Source: Acheta domesticus
Taxonomy: Eukaryota > Arthropoda > Insecta > Orthoptera > Gryllidae
Length of the DNA stretch: 64,000 nucleotides
Assembly: GCA_031308135.1 (NCBI GenBank)
Contig: JAHLJT010000631.1
Span: forward strand, 154,521,276 to 154,585,275
Reading direction: 5' to 3'
Made by a program: the position numbers and the translations under genes. Each line of letters starts with the position of its first letter. The stretch's first letter is position 1. Below, one piece after another: positions 55,114 through 64,000 of the stretch. Below the pieces are notes generated by a model that saw nothing but the letters and a program-made list of their open reading frames with translations, made no database searches and was not told where the DNA came from.

Positions 55114-56126
55114 ACTAGTGGTGCTCCAGAATGACACAGGCTTTCCTGTATTCGTTTTCTATTTCCTTCGGTGTGGGCAAACTATTCGGAATTGCCACAT
55201 ACTCGTGCTAGCTGCCATCTATCATACGGAATTTTGAGTTAGTTTTCAAGAAAACTATTCAATTTTCGAGAAATATTAATTGACTTTATTTAAGGCGCAT
55301 GTACTCATTAACATAATAATGTGAACGAATCGCCGCTAGTGTAAATATTAACGACGTGAGAGACAAGCCAAAAAAATTATATTTTTGTAATTTTTGAAAA
55401 AAACAAAAGAATAGAACAATATGGCGTTAATGTCATCTCTTAGAGCATATTTAGCACTATCCCTACAAAAAGTTTAAAGAAAAAATTTCAGTCGTTTTTG
55501 AGAAAATATGATTTTTGTAATTTTTGAAATTTCAAATGTTGCGTGCAATATTGTGCGAAAACCACTTAAATTTTCAAAAAAATGTACATGGCAATGAAAG
55601 AACTCTATGAACAACAAATTTTATTTGGACGAAAAATCTCTATCTTCAATTTTGTAGTTCTAGGAAGACGCCGAAAAATTCAAACTTTTGAAATTTTCAT
55701 AAATTCAGAGTTAACCCGCAAAATGAGACCTACGCGACCTTTATAAGTGTATTTTACTCTATTCTTACAAGAAATTTAAAGAAAAAATTTGGAGCCGTTT
55801 TTGAGAAAATGTTGAAAATGTCCGGGGGGCTTCATGTAAAGTACTCCCAAATTTTGAAGTAAGTTTTTCAAAATCGCGGCGCCTCGACTGGACGCAAATT
55901 GACTGGGAACTATCCATTTTGGAAGAAATCGTACGTATGGTTTAGGCACTAGTGTTGTTGACAGACTAACGGACGGACGGAGGTTTTGAATAAAAACACT
56001 TTTTTCGGTATATGGGGCCCCCAAAACGTGTTTCCGTTAAAATCTCGATATCGATTTTTCGCAGCATTACATAACTTTCCTTATACTACTGTATTACTCC
56101 GTTTATACGTACTATACGGGAAAGTA
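55114..56126 (-). mobile_element. Helentron/HINE-like repeat, complete copy (1.0 kb)
   Basis: From the right: head TACTTTCCCGTATAGTACG, the inverted head arm, seed CCGTCCGTCCGTTAGTC (55,968-55,980), interior modules, then GAAAGCCTGTGTCATTC and CACTAGT at the left edge. Flanks are T on both sides when read in element orientation, as expected for T-T insertion of Helentrons. Confidence 0.7.
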
Positions 56127-56289
56127 AAATGAGATCGTGTGAAGTGATACGAGTTGTTATCGGCCTTCCACGCATAAAAGATTTGCTCATACTGATTTCA
56201 ACATTTATTGAGATAATACTATAGTGTTAATTTACAAGCTTTACAAATAAGAAAATATAAAATACTTTCCACTAAAGAAAGTTGAAACA

Positions 56290-57370
56290 GCAGATAACAT
56301 TTACACCGGAGCCAGAAAGCTGTTACACCTGCGTGATATTGTGTAGCGCCCCCGCGAACACGCAGAAGTACCGCAACACGACATGGCTTCGACTCGATTA
56401 ATGCCCGAAGTAGTGCTAGAGGTAACTGACACCATGAATCCTACAGGGCTGTCGATAAACTCGTAAGAATACGTGGCGTGGAGATCTCCTCTGAAAAGCA
56501 AGTGCAAGTCATCCCAGATAAGTTCAATAATATTTATGTCTGGGGATTTTGATGGCCAGGGGAAGTGTTTAAATTCAGAAGAGCTTTCCTGGAGCCACTC
56601 TCTAGCAATTCTGGACGTGTGGGCTGTCGTTGTCCTAATGGAATTACTCAGGTCTGTCGGGATGCACAATGCACATAAATGGGTGCAGGTGATCAGACAA
56701 GATGCTTACGTACGTGTCACCTGTCAGACGTATCTAGGCGTTTCAGTGGTCCTACATCACTCCAACTGCATACGTGCCATACCATCACAGAGCATCCACC
56801 AGCTTGAACAGTCCCCTGTTGACATGCAGGGTTCATGGATTCTTGAGTTTGTCGCCATACTCGTACACGTCCATCCGCTTGAAACAATGTGAAAAGAGAC
56901 TCGTCAGCCAGGCAAAGTATTTCCAGACATCAGCAGTCTAATGTGGATGTTGACGGGCCCAGGCGAGGCGTAAAGTATTGTGTCGTGCAGTCATCAAGGG
57001 TACGCGAGTGGGCCTTCGGCTCCAAAACCCCAAATCGATAATGTCCCGTTGAATTGTTCGCACGCCAACACTTATTGATGGCCCGCATTGAAATCGGCAG
57101 CAATTTGCGGAAGAGTTGCACTTCTGTCTGATGTAATAATTCTCCTCAGTCGTCGGTCCCGTTCTTACACGATCTTTTTGCGGACGCAGCGATGCCGGAG
57201 GTTTGATATTTTATCGGATTTCTGATATTCACAGTACACACGTGAAACGGTCGTACGGGAAAATTTCATCGTGACCTCGGAGATGCTATGCCCCATGTCT
57301 CTTGCGCCGACTGTAACACTACGTTCAAGGTCACATAAATCGTGATAACCTGTCATTGTAGCCTGTCCCC
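56290..57370 (-). pseudogene. Tc1-like transposase relic
   Basis: The N-terminal frame (57,356-57,165) encodes CDLERSVTVGARDMGHSISE and FSRTTVSRVYCEYQKS, a paired-type helix-turn-helix of Tc1 transposases. Later frames give LRLAWARQHPH, HPDRPE, and in the C-terminus AREWLQESSSEFKHFPWPSK followed by SPDINIIELIWDDL (normally SPDLNPIEHLWD, with the last catalytic residue). The end VEAMSCCGTSAC continues the usual C-terminal MPRRVEAVL region in decayed form. Multiple stops; termini were not located. Confidence 0.8.
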
Positions 57371-57399
57371 ATGTCTCTGCCTCACGTAAACGCCATGAT

Positions 57400-58000
57400 G
57401 TGATATGTCACAGTATTCTTTCCGACTTTAATAAATTTCAATATACCATTTTATTGAACGTAGAGAACATTGTAACGCTAACATTAAACAAAGCCTTATC
57501 TTTCCCATCATGTCGCCATTCTACAAGGACATTCTCAAATATCCATCGCTGCATTTTTGTCTAATGCAGCGTACGGTGGTAATATAAAATATATCGTAAT
57601 AAATCGGTAATATATCGTAATAAAAGTTCGAACAAAATTATGGCACTCAGTTTTTCTTTCATGTTATATTATATTGTATTTATAAGAGAGGGAACCTAAT
57701 TGGGCTCATTTCAATTAAGGTTACTGATTGCTTGAAAGAAAATACATCAATACATTGAGTAGTACAAATGGTAGAATATAGTAAAAATCGAATTAACATG
57801 GGGATTTTCAGTAGTAGATTACAATTAAAATTAAATATTTTTTTCTATTTCCTTTTGATCCATTCCTGCTCTGTGAGGATTCTTTTCGTGGCTCATAGTT
57901 AGGGGGTCATCTGTATATATTTCATTAATTCCAAGCAGAATTTTCGCGAAAAATATTAGTTTTTTTTTTTAAAGAAAATGTACATGAATTTTTTTTAAAG
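57400..58000. other. No gene seen
   Basis: AT-rich, with a short tandem AATATATCGTAATAA-like repeat at 57,588-57,622. Confidence 0.4.
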
Positions 58001-58004
58001 AGTT

Positions 58005-58440
58005 AATTTTTTGCAACAGACTTTCAATCAAATACTCCGTCTTCTCTTTTGTAGTTTTGAAGAGTTACCTTTTTGCAATTTTCGAAAAAAAGGAGATAGC
58101 CGAAAATGGAACTAGCGCCATATTTTACTATCCCTTATTACATAGGAAAAGATAATTAGAAGGAAAAAAATGGAGCGTTTTTGAGAAAAAAGTGTTAAAA
58201 TTTTTGTAAAATTGAGTATATTTCACGCAAAATTACACGAAAACTACAGCTATTTCCGAAAAATTGAAACATTTCAATAAGGAAAAAAACTCGATTTTCA
58301 GTATTAAAATTGTAGGAAGTCGCCCAAAAATAATTGTACTTTTGCAATATTCAAATAATCTGGGATTTCAACGAACTTGAAACCTGCGCCATTCTCTTAA
58401 GCGTCCTGTACGGTATCCGACAGCAAAATTTGTTCAAAAA
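58005..58440 (-). mobile_element. Diverged Helentron/HINE-like internal fragment
   Basis: Modules TTTTGAGAAAAAAGTG, ACGAAAACT and ATTGTAGGAAGTCG appear in tail-to-head order, with strong divergence. Confidence 0.4.
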
Positions 58441-58492
58441 ATTTGAACCTTTTTTACTTTCCCGAATACGTACGTATATACGGAGTAATATA

Positions 58493-58815
58493 GAGTGGAC
58501 CTCCCCCACAACTTCTAAACGGTTCAGGATTTTGAAATGCAGTTTTCGATTAACAATGCGGAATCATGGGGCAAGTAACATGCCGTACATCACTTTATTC
58601 CTCTTTTCATGATCTATCCATTGCTGGTGAAAAAATATATAGTTGCATTTAAAAAATCAAAGATGATTCAATTTCTCGAAAACTAAAAATATTATAGACA
58701 ATTTCTCTACGGCATGTTACTTGCCCCACGATTCCGCATTGTTAATCGAAAACTACATTTCGATATCCTGAACCGTTTAGAAGTTATGGGGGCGGTCCAT
58801 AGTTGGTGGGACACC
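58493..58815. mobile_element. MITE with arms of about 90-110 bp
   Basis: The left arm (GTGGACCTCCCCCAC ... GGGGCAAGTAACATGCCG) and right arm (CGGCATGTTACTTGCCCC ... GGTGGGACACC) are near reverse complements. A central part (TGATCTATCCATTGCTGGTG) is shared with a partial copy at 62,395-62,625. The left arm lacks about 14 bp of the tip. It interrupts a Helentron-like head. Confidence 0.7.
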
Positions 58816-58947
58816 TATATACGTAGTATAGGGAAAGTTATGTAATGCTGCGGAAAATCTATTTCGAGATTTTAACGGAAATACACGTTTTGGGGTCCCC
58901 TGATACCGAAAAATCCCCTGATGCAGTTGTTTTTGTTTTCAAAACGT

Positions 58948-59110
58948 CCGTCTGTCCGTCCGTCTGTCCGTCCGTCCGTCTGTCCGTCCGTCCGTCTGTC
59001 CGTCCGTCCGTCCGTCCGTCCGTCCGTCCGTCCGTCCGTCCGTCCGTCCGTCCGTCCGTCCGTCCGTCCGTCCGTCCGTCCGTCCGTCCGTCCGTCCGTC
59101 TGTCCGTCAG
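58948..59110. repeat. TCCG microsatellite
   Basis: Long run of TCCG units with a few TCTG variants. It lies where other Helentron-like copies carry only a few units. Confidence 0.95.
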
Positions 59111-59989
59111 TCTGTGAACAACACTAGCGCTTAAACCATACATGCGATTTCTCCAAAAATAGGTATTCTCCGGTCAATGTGCGTCCACTCGAGGCGCCGC
59201 GATTTTGAAACACTTTCTTCAAAATTTGGGGGTACTTTACATGAAGTCCTGATTTTCAAAATTTTCTCAAAAACGCCCACACCTAATTTTGTTCTTTACA
59301 TTTCTTGTTAGAATAGAGTAAAATACACTTATGAAGGTGACATAGGTCTCATTTTAACGGTTAACTTTGATTTTTCAAAATTTCAAAAGTTTGATTTTTT
59401 ACGTCTTCCCAGAGATACGAAATTGGAGGTAGAGATATTTTCTTGAAATATTTTTTTTCCCCTCCGAAGTACTCACTTCATTCTTTTTTAAGGTCGAGGG
59501 TTTTCTTCTTTAAGGGTTCTTTCATTCAGGTCATGTAGATTTTCTTGAGAATTTTAGTAGTTTTCTGGCAATATTAGGCGAAATACTTGCCATTTAAAAA
59601 ATTACAAAAAACAATATTTTCTCAAGAACGGCTTCAAATTTTTTCTTTTAACTACTGGTAGGGATAGTGCTAAATGTCATCTATGAGATGACATATTGCT
59701 GTATTCTTTTGTTTTTTAAAAAATTACAAAAATGTATTTTTTTGACTTACCTCTCACGTCAGTAATATTTGCATTAACGGCGTTTTGTTCACATTATTAT
59801 ATTTACGAGTGCATGTGATTTAAGATTGAGATTAAGACAGACGCGAAAATTGTCAAAAATGTGAAAAGTATTTTATTTGCTTAAAATTTGCATAATGATG
59901 TTAGGTATCACGGCCCAAAATATTTCGGCTGTACGTTTGCTCTAAATGCTTTTTAAACTTTAAATGTTCGAGGCTTGCACTGCAGCCAC

Positions 59990-60031
59990 GCCCACATTCA
60001 GGGCATTTCTTTCTTATATCGTCCGCCATTT
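59990..60031 (-). other. Short zinc-finger-like fragment
   Basis: From about 60,031 leftward the minus strand encodes MADDIRKKCPECGRGCSASL and then EHLKFKKHLEQ, a C2H2-like pattern, ending at about 59,905. It could be an N-terminal or C-terminal part of an unidentified transposase. Support is weak. Confidence 0.25.
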
Positions 60032-60209
60032 CTTTACTTATTAACTTTTTTAATCTGTTTTGACTGGCATGTTCTCAGGCAGTGAAGGGAGAGTTTAGAA
60101 GGCTGTGGGTTTATATATGTACATTATTTCTAATTTATATGTTTTTTTTTTTGGTTCTTTTTTATTTGTGTATACTTCTGTGGAGTATTTTGGTAGAAGT
60201 TTATTTCGT

Positions 60210-61956
60210 CTTTTTCTGAGCCAAGATGACTAAAGTACAGAAATTCTAAAACTAATAAATCTCGCATCGAGAACATAAGAAGGATGAAGAAATTGACTGG
60301 TCCTGAAGAGGTTATATCTACTCTGACACCATCCTCTTCGAAGAAGAAAATTGAAGAAGGATTAAAACTCTCCAATACGCTCTCTGAGAATAATTATTCT
60401 GGATTTAGATTGATAGACTTGAACATTTTGTCTTCAGCAATAAGAAGTTTTTATGAGTGCAATTGCTGTGGAGAACCTAACTGTTTGAAACTATATGACG
60501 ACGGTAAAAGGTGTGGTATTGTTTGTAATTTACACATTGCGTGTGAATAGTGTGGTGATGATAATGTCTTCAAAACTTCAGAAGGCTCAAATTGGCAATG
60601 TGAAGGTAAAATGATGGTGTACGGTATGAGGTGTGTTGGTGTTGGAAGAGAAGGAGCAAATTTATTCTGTGCCATGATGAATATGCCTTCCCCTCCTGTC
60701 CAATTCTCTGCTTATCAATCAAAATTGTATGGCGCATTAGAAATTGTTAGTAAAGATAGAATGAAAGAAGCTGTAAAGGATGCTGTGACTGTCAAGAGGA
60801 TAGAAGAGGAAGAAAATTGTGATGAAAATGGATCTGATTTATGCGTATCTTGTGACGACACATGAATGAAAAGAGGTCATATTTCTTCATATGGTGTTTC
60901 TTCTGTCATAAGTGTAGACACAGGAAAAGTTCTTGAGTTACAAGTTATGAGTAAGTACTGTCATGAATGTTGAAATAGAAGGAAATGTGCAGAAAATGAC
61001 AAGGAAACAAAATAGAAGGAGATGTATTCAAAATCTTGCTCTAAAAATTATTCAGGCAGTAGTGGAGGGATGGAACCTGCTGTCATGACACTGATTTTCA
61101 GTAGGTCAGTAGATAACTATGGAGTGAGATATACCAAATATTTAGGGGATGGTGATTCCAGTGCATTTAAATCTGTATTATAAAGTCTTCCTTATGGACC
61201 TGATGTCAACATACAGAAACTAGAATGCATTGGGCACATCCAGAAAAGAATGGATGGAAGACTGAGGAAGATTACTCAGGAGATGAAAGGAAGAAAGCTG
61301 GAAGATGGAAAACCTTTTGGGGGTAAAGGAAGATTGACCAAAGTGGAAATAAGTAGGCTGCAAAATTAGAAGGCTTAGCTATAAGAAGAAATGTAGAGAA
61401 TGTGAAAAGCATGCAGCGAGGTGGACCACCTTCTTTCATTAGCTGTCAACTAATGAAAATCCACAACATGGTTTATGTGATGCTTCCTGGTGCCCTGTTA
61501 AGAAAGGGGAGCCATATAATCATGAACACAGCCTCCCAAAAACAGTTATAGATGTAATAAAGCCCACCTACCAGTTCCTGGCTCATCTAGATTTATTGAT
61601 GAAATGTGTTCATGTAAAAACACAGAACACAAATGAAAGTTTGAACAATTTGATTTGGAAGACGTGTTCTTATCTTCAATGGTGGTGAAAATAGGTGCTT
61701 TTGATGCTGCTCTTGTATTTAATGATGGCAATATAGGAAGAAAAGGGTCATGCAGCAACTAGATTTTCAGCCAGGAGTATTCATAGAAAAGATTTTACAA
61801 AATATTGATAATGCCCGTATAGCTGCTGCTGAGAATGCAGAACAAGAAATTGAAAAGGAAGCAAGGCCAAAGAGAAATCTACACCGAAAAGCTGTAGAAG
61901 ATAAGGAAGATGTAAAGACTATGGATATGGACAGTTTTAACCAAAAGTTAATGTAA
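60210..61956 (+). pseudogene. Kolobok/Mutator-type DDE transposase relic
   Basis: Blocks in order: KKLTGPEEVISTLTPSSSKK, CNCCGEPNC, MMVYGMRCVGVGREGANLFC, DTGKVLELQVMSKYC and CHEC (zinc-binding), MEPAVMTLIFSRSVDNYGVR followed by KYLGDGDSSAF (catalytic GDGDS), KLECIGHIQKRMDGRLRKI, GRLTKVEISRLQN, GLAIRRNVENVKS, KCVHVKTQNTNESLNNLIWK and FDAALVFNDGNIGRKRV. The whole length of a transposase of about 550 residues is represented, but in-frame stops and shifts break it at about ten places. As I recall, Pfam names this domain Mutator-like; the related TTAA-flanked element at 24,737 argues for a Kolobok-type target. Termini were not found. Confidence 0.8.
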
Positions 61957-61959
61957 CCT

Positions 61960-62390
61960 AAATAAAATTATTTTCTTTTTTCTTCAATTGTATGTGTCCG
62001 TAACTTGCATTTTATATTATAAATGCCCTTTTTCTCTGAAACTGTTCATTACAATGTACTAAATATTTTTTTGTTAATATGTAAGAGTGTACTTAATATT
62101 TTGTTGGTTCCAGAATTTTGAAAAAATAATTTCTTTTAATTTTAGAATGTAATGTTTGTATTTTTATATTTTTTTAATATTATTAGTTCAATTTTTTTCA
62201 ATATATGTGAAGCCAATTTTAATATCAAAAACCAACAATATCATTAGAGAATTATAAGGTGTTAGAAATCATAATTCCCCACATTCATTTTATTATCAAT
62301 AGTTGGCAACCCTAACTTAATCAAATATGTTAAATATGTAATCATATAGTCTAATTTTACACGCAAATCACTATCAAAATACTAGCATAT
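61960..62390. other. No gene seen; AT-rich
   Basis: Nothing recognised. It may hold the right end of the preceding transposon. Confidence 0.4.
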
Positions 62391-62394
62391 GATA

Positions 62395-62625
62395 CATCAT
62401 TTTATTCCACTTTTCACGATCTATCCATTGCTCGTGAGAAAAATATATAGTTCCATTTAAAAGATCAAAGATGATTAAATTTATCGAAAACTAAAAATAT
62501 TATACACAATTTCTCTACGGCAAGTTACTTGCCCAATAATTCTGCATTATTCAGCGAAAACTGCATATCGATATCCTGAACCGTTTAAACGTTATGAGGG
62601 TGGTCCATAGTTGGTGGGACACCCC
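62395..62625. mobile_element. Partial MITE, right part
   Basis: It matches 58,585-58,815 through the centre and right arm, ending TTGGTGGGACACCC. The left arm is missing. Confidence 0.65.
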
Positions 62626-62698
62626 TGTATACGGAGTAATATACGTAATATAGGGAAAGTTACGTAATTTTCTTTGCCAATCTGTAGCACTACAAGTT
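62626..62698 (+). mobile_element. Helentron/HINE-like element reduced to head and tail
   Basis: GTATACGGAGTAATATACG and TATAGGGAAAGTTACG (head) are followed within about 25 bp by GCCAATCTGTAGCAC and TACAAGTTT (tail). All internal modules are deleted. Confidence 0.55.
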
Positions 62699-62883
62699 TC
62701 TTAATGAAATGTGTTCATCAAAAACAGATCTTCAAAGAACGACTTGTAGAATTTTTTAGAAAATATGAGTATTTGTGGAGTAATTGGGCGTCAGAATTAG
62801 TCGCGCCCTCTGAAAATCCTTCGCTTCCTGATCGTACTTTCAGAAGTGTTTTCAATAAGGTGGATGCTACGTATGTTAGAATG

Positions 62884-62900
62884 TTTTTATTATTATTATT
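62884..62900. repeat. Short ATT microsatellite
   Basis: About five ATT units directly abut the 3' tail of the LINE. Confidence 0.85.
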
Positions 62901-64000
62901 TTCCCATTACATCACGACTAAAGATGTTATGAGTCGGCTGAATATAAGATTTACTCCAGGTTGCAACCAGCTACCTAAGGAGCAGATCCGGTGACTATCA
63001 GTGCCTCTACAATACTTTACGCAAAATGTGGGCTGTTCCAAATAAAGCAATTTCTTGCACTTCCCAATCTTTTGAATTACCAGGGAGTTTAGACAAGTTC
63101 TTACTCAAATTTTGCGGAACGAATCCCAAAGCTCCGATAACTATCGGGACGACCTGTGCTTTTACGCCCCACATTCGGCTGATATCGATTTCCAAACTCT
63201 TGTATTTAAGACGTTTCTCTGCCTCCTTGGTAACGACGTTTTGATCGCAAGGTACAGCAACATCGATAAGTAAACACGATTTTTTCGCCAAATCCCGGAT
63301 AACTATATCCGGTTTGTTTGCTGCTATCGTGCGATCAGTTTGAATTTGTTGGTCGTACAATATCGTACACAATCCAACAGACGTCACCGGTTTTGGTGAG
63401 TGTTCGTACCACTTGGCGCATGTGTTTGGAACTTCGAGGGCGGTACAGATCTGCCAGTGGAGGTAGCTACACACCCTGTCATGTCTTTTCAGGTATTCGG
63501 TCTTTGCTAGGATTGGACAAGCTGAGACAATATGATCAATGGTTTCTACTTGCTCCTGGCAAATGCGGCATTTATCATCTTGGGAAATTTTGAGAACCGC
63601 TTTATCATAATGTCGTGTTCTCAAGGCCTGATCTTGGGCAGCTATTACAAGTGCTTCCGATTCTGGCTTCATTCTTCCCCTTTTAAGCCACATAAATGAT
63701 TGATCTTTATTGATCTGCACCTTGTCCATTCGTTTCAAATATTGTCCATGGAGTGGTTTGTCCCTCCACGATTTCTTTAACATTTTTTGTGTCTCAAATT
63801 TCATGTTAAGTAGCATCAGAAGTTCAGTGTCTCTGTCATTCTGGGAGTCTTGCATAGGCTTGTTCGCAATGCATCTTGCTACACTTACAATGCCTCTTGT
63901 TTCCCATTCTTCGGTCAGATTTCATGACCTGCCTCATTAGTGGGTCATCTTGATGGCTGACTACATACTTTCCCATCCCGGTTATTGCATTGTGCCAGGA
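62901..64000 (-). mobile_element. R4/Dong-like LINE, 3' part, continues past the window end
   Basis: The 3' tail (CACGACTAAAGATGTTATG on the plus strand) adjoins ATT repeats. It is followed upstream by an open C-terminal frame and then reverse transcriptase-distal sequence matching 13,860-14,000. It is less decayed than the copy at 12.9 kb. Confidence 0.85.
63007..63855 (-). pseudogene. R4/Dong-like LINE C-terminus: CCHC knuckle and restriction-like endonuclease
   Basis: The 282-codon frame has an intact knuckle CRICQEQVETIDHIVSAC (CX2CX8HX4C), the linker YLKRHDRVCSYLHWQIC and WYEHSPKPVTS, the endonuclease core KPDIVIRDLAKKSCLLIDVA with VPCDQNV and KRLKYKSLEIDISRMWG, then VVPIVIGALGFVP and the terminal AHILRKVL. 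This is the module that nicks the TAA target in R2/R4-type elements. All expected motif residues are present, so this is the best copy here for defining the family. The upstream frame breaks near 63,860, so the copy is probably not active. Confidence 0.85.

Larger units (their letters stand above)
58455..59860 (+). mobile_element. Helentron/HINE-like repeat with nested MITE and expanded microsatellite
   Basis: The head TACTTTCCCGAATACG is split by a MITE (58,493-58,815) and resumes TATACGTAGTATAGGGAAAG. The usual TCCG seed has expanded to about 160 bp (58,948-59,110). Modules GGGGGTACTTTACATGAAG and later ones follow to about 59,860. No tail. Confidence 0.65.

Noticed and set aside
56473..56892. 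139-codon plus-strand frame
   Set aside because: It is antisense to the Tc1 transposase relic, which explains its openness.
58845..59143. PSVR/DGRT repeat proteins
   Set aside because: They come from a TCCG microsatellite.

Overview
This window reads as nuclear DNA of a large-genome, repeat-rich invertebrate, most likely an insect. The support is a near-complete I-clade LINE, Jockey-like and R4/Dong-like LINE remains, Tc1, mariner, hAT, pogo/Tigger, Transib and Helitron-type transposase or helicase relics, tRNA-derived SINEs, an AT-rich background broken by short GC-rich islands, and one coding exon that looks like the coiled coil of an animal GOPC/PIST protein. Nothing suggests a bacterial or organellar sequence. 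The species cannot be named from sequence alone.

Layout. 1-6.1 kb: two tandem hAT-like non-autonomous elements, a SINE, a Jockey-like LINE relic split by a hAT MITE with perfect 8-bp target duplications, and part of a Helentron-like repeat. 6.1-8.8 kb: a CpG-rich island with a candidate first coding exon on the minus strand, then a 12-bp-period satellite. 8.8-16 kb: AT-rich filler, Helentron-like copies, a hAT (DUF4371/ZMYM type) relic and an R4/Dong-like LINE lying between TAA microsatellites. 16.3-18.6 kb: a compact DNA transposon with TTAA target duplications, 16-bp inverted repeats and one long frame with a single TGA. 18.6-28.4 kb: mostly non-coding, with a Helitron helicase tail, a foldback palindrome, a second TTAA-flanked element and a mariner relic. 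28.4-43 kb: many Helentron-like copies, SINEs, a 34-bp perfect hairpin flanked by 13-bp duplications, a Transib (RAG1-related) relic and more LINE pieces. 43.2-49.1 kb: a full-length I-clade LINE with 14-bp target duplications, intact ORF1 and frameshifted ORF2. 49.6-64 kb: Helentron-like copies, the GOPC-like exon, pogo/Tigger, Tc1 and Kolobok/Mutator-type relics, a MITE, and a second R4/Dong-like LINE running off the right edge.

Host genes are a very small share: one well supported internal exon (51,040-51,253, plus strand), one plausible first exon (6,661-7,041, minus strand) and one weak candidate (6,384-6,430, plus strand). The rest is probably intron or intergenic DNA colonised by nested repeats. 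The strongest novelty candidates are the TTAA transposon at 16.3-18.6 kb, whose transposase I cannot assign to a superfamily, and the abundant Helentron/HINE-like family, whose head and tail can be outlined here from a dozen or so copies.
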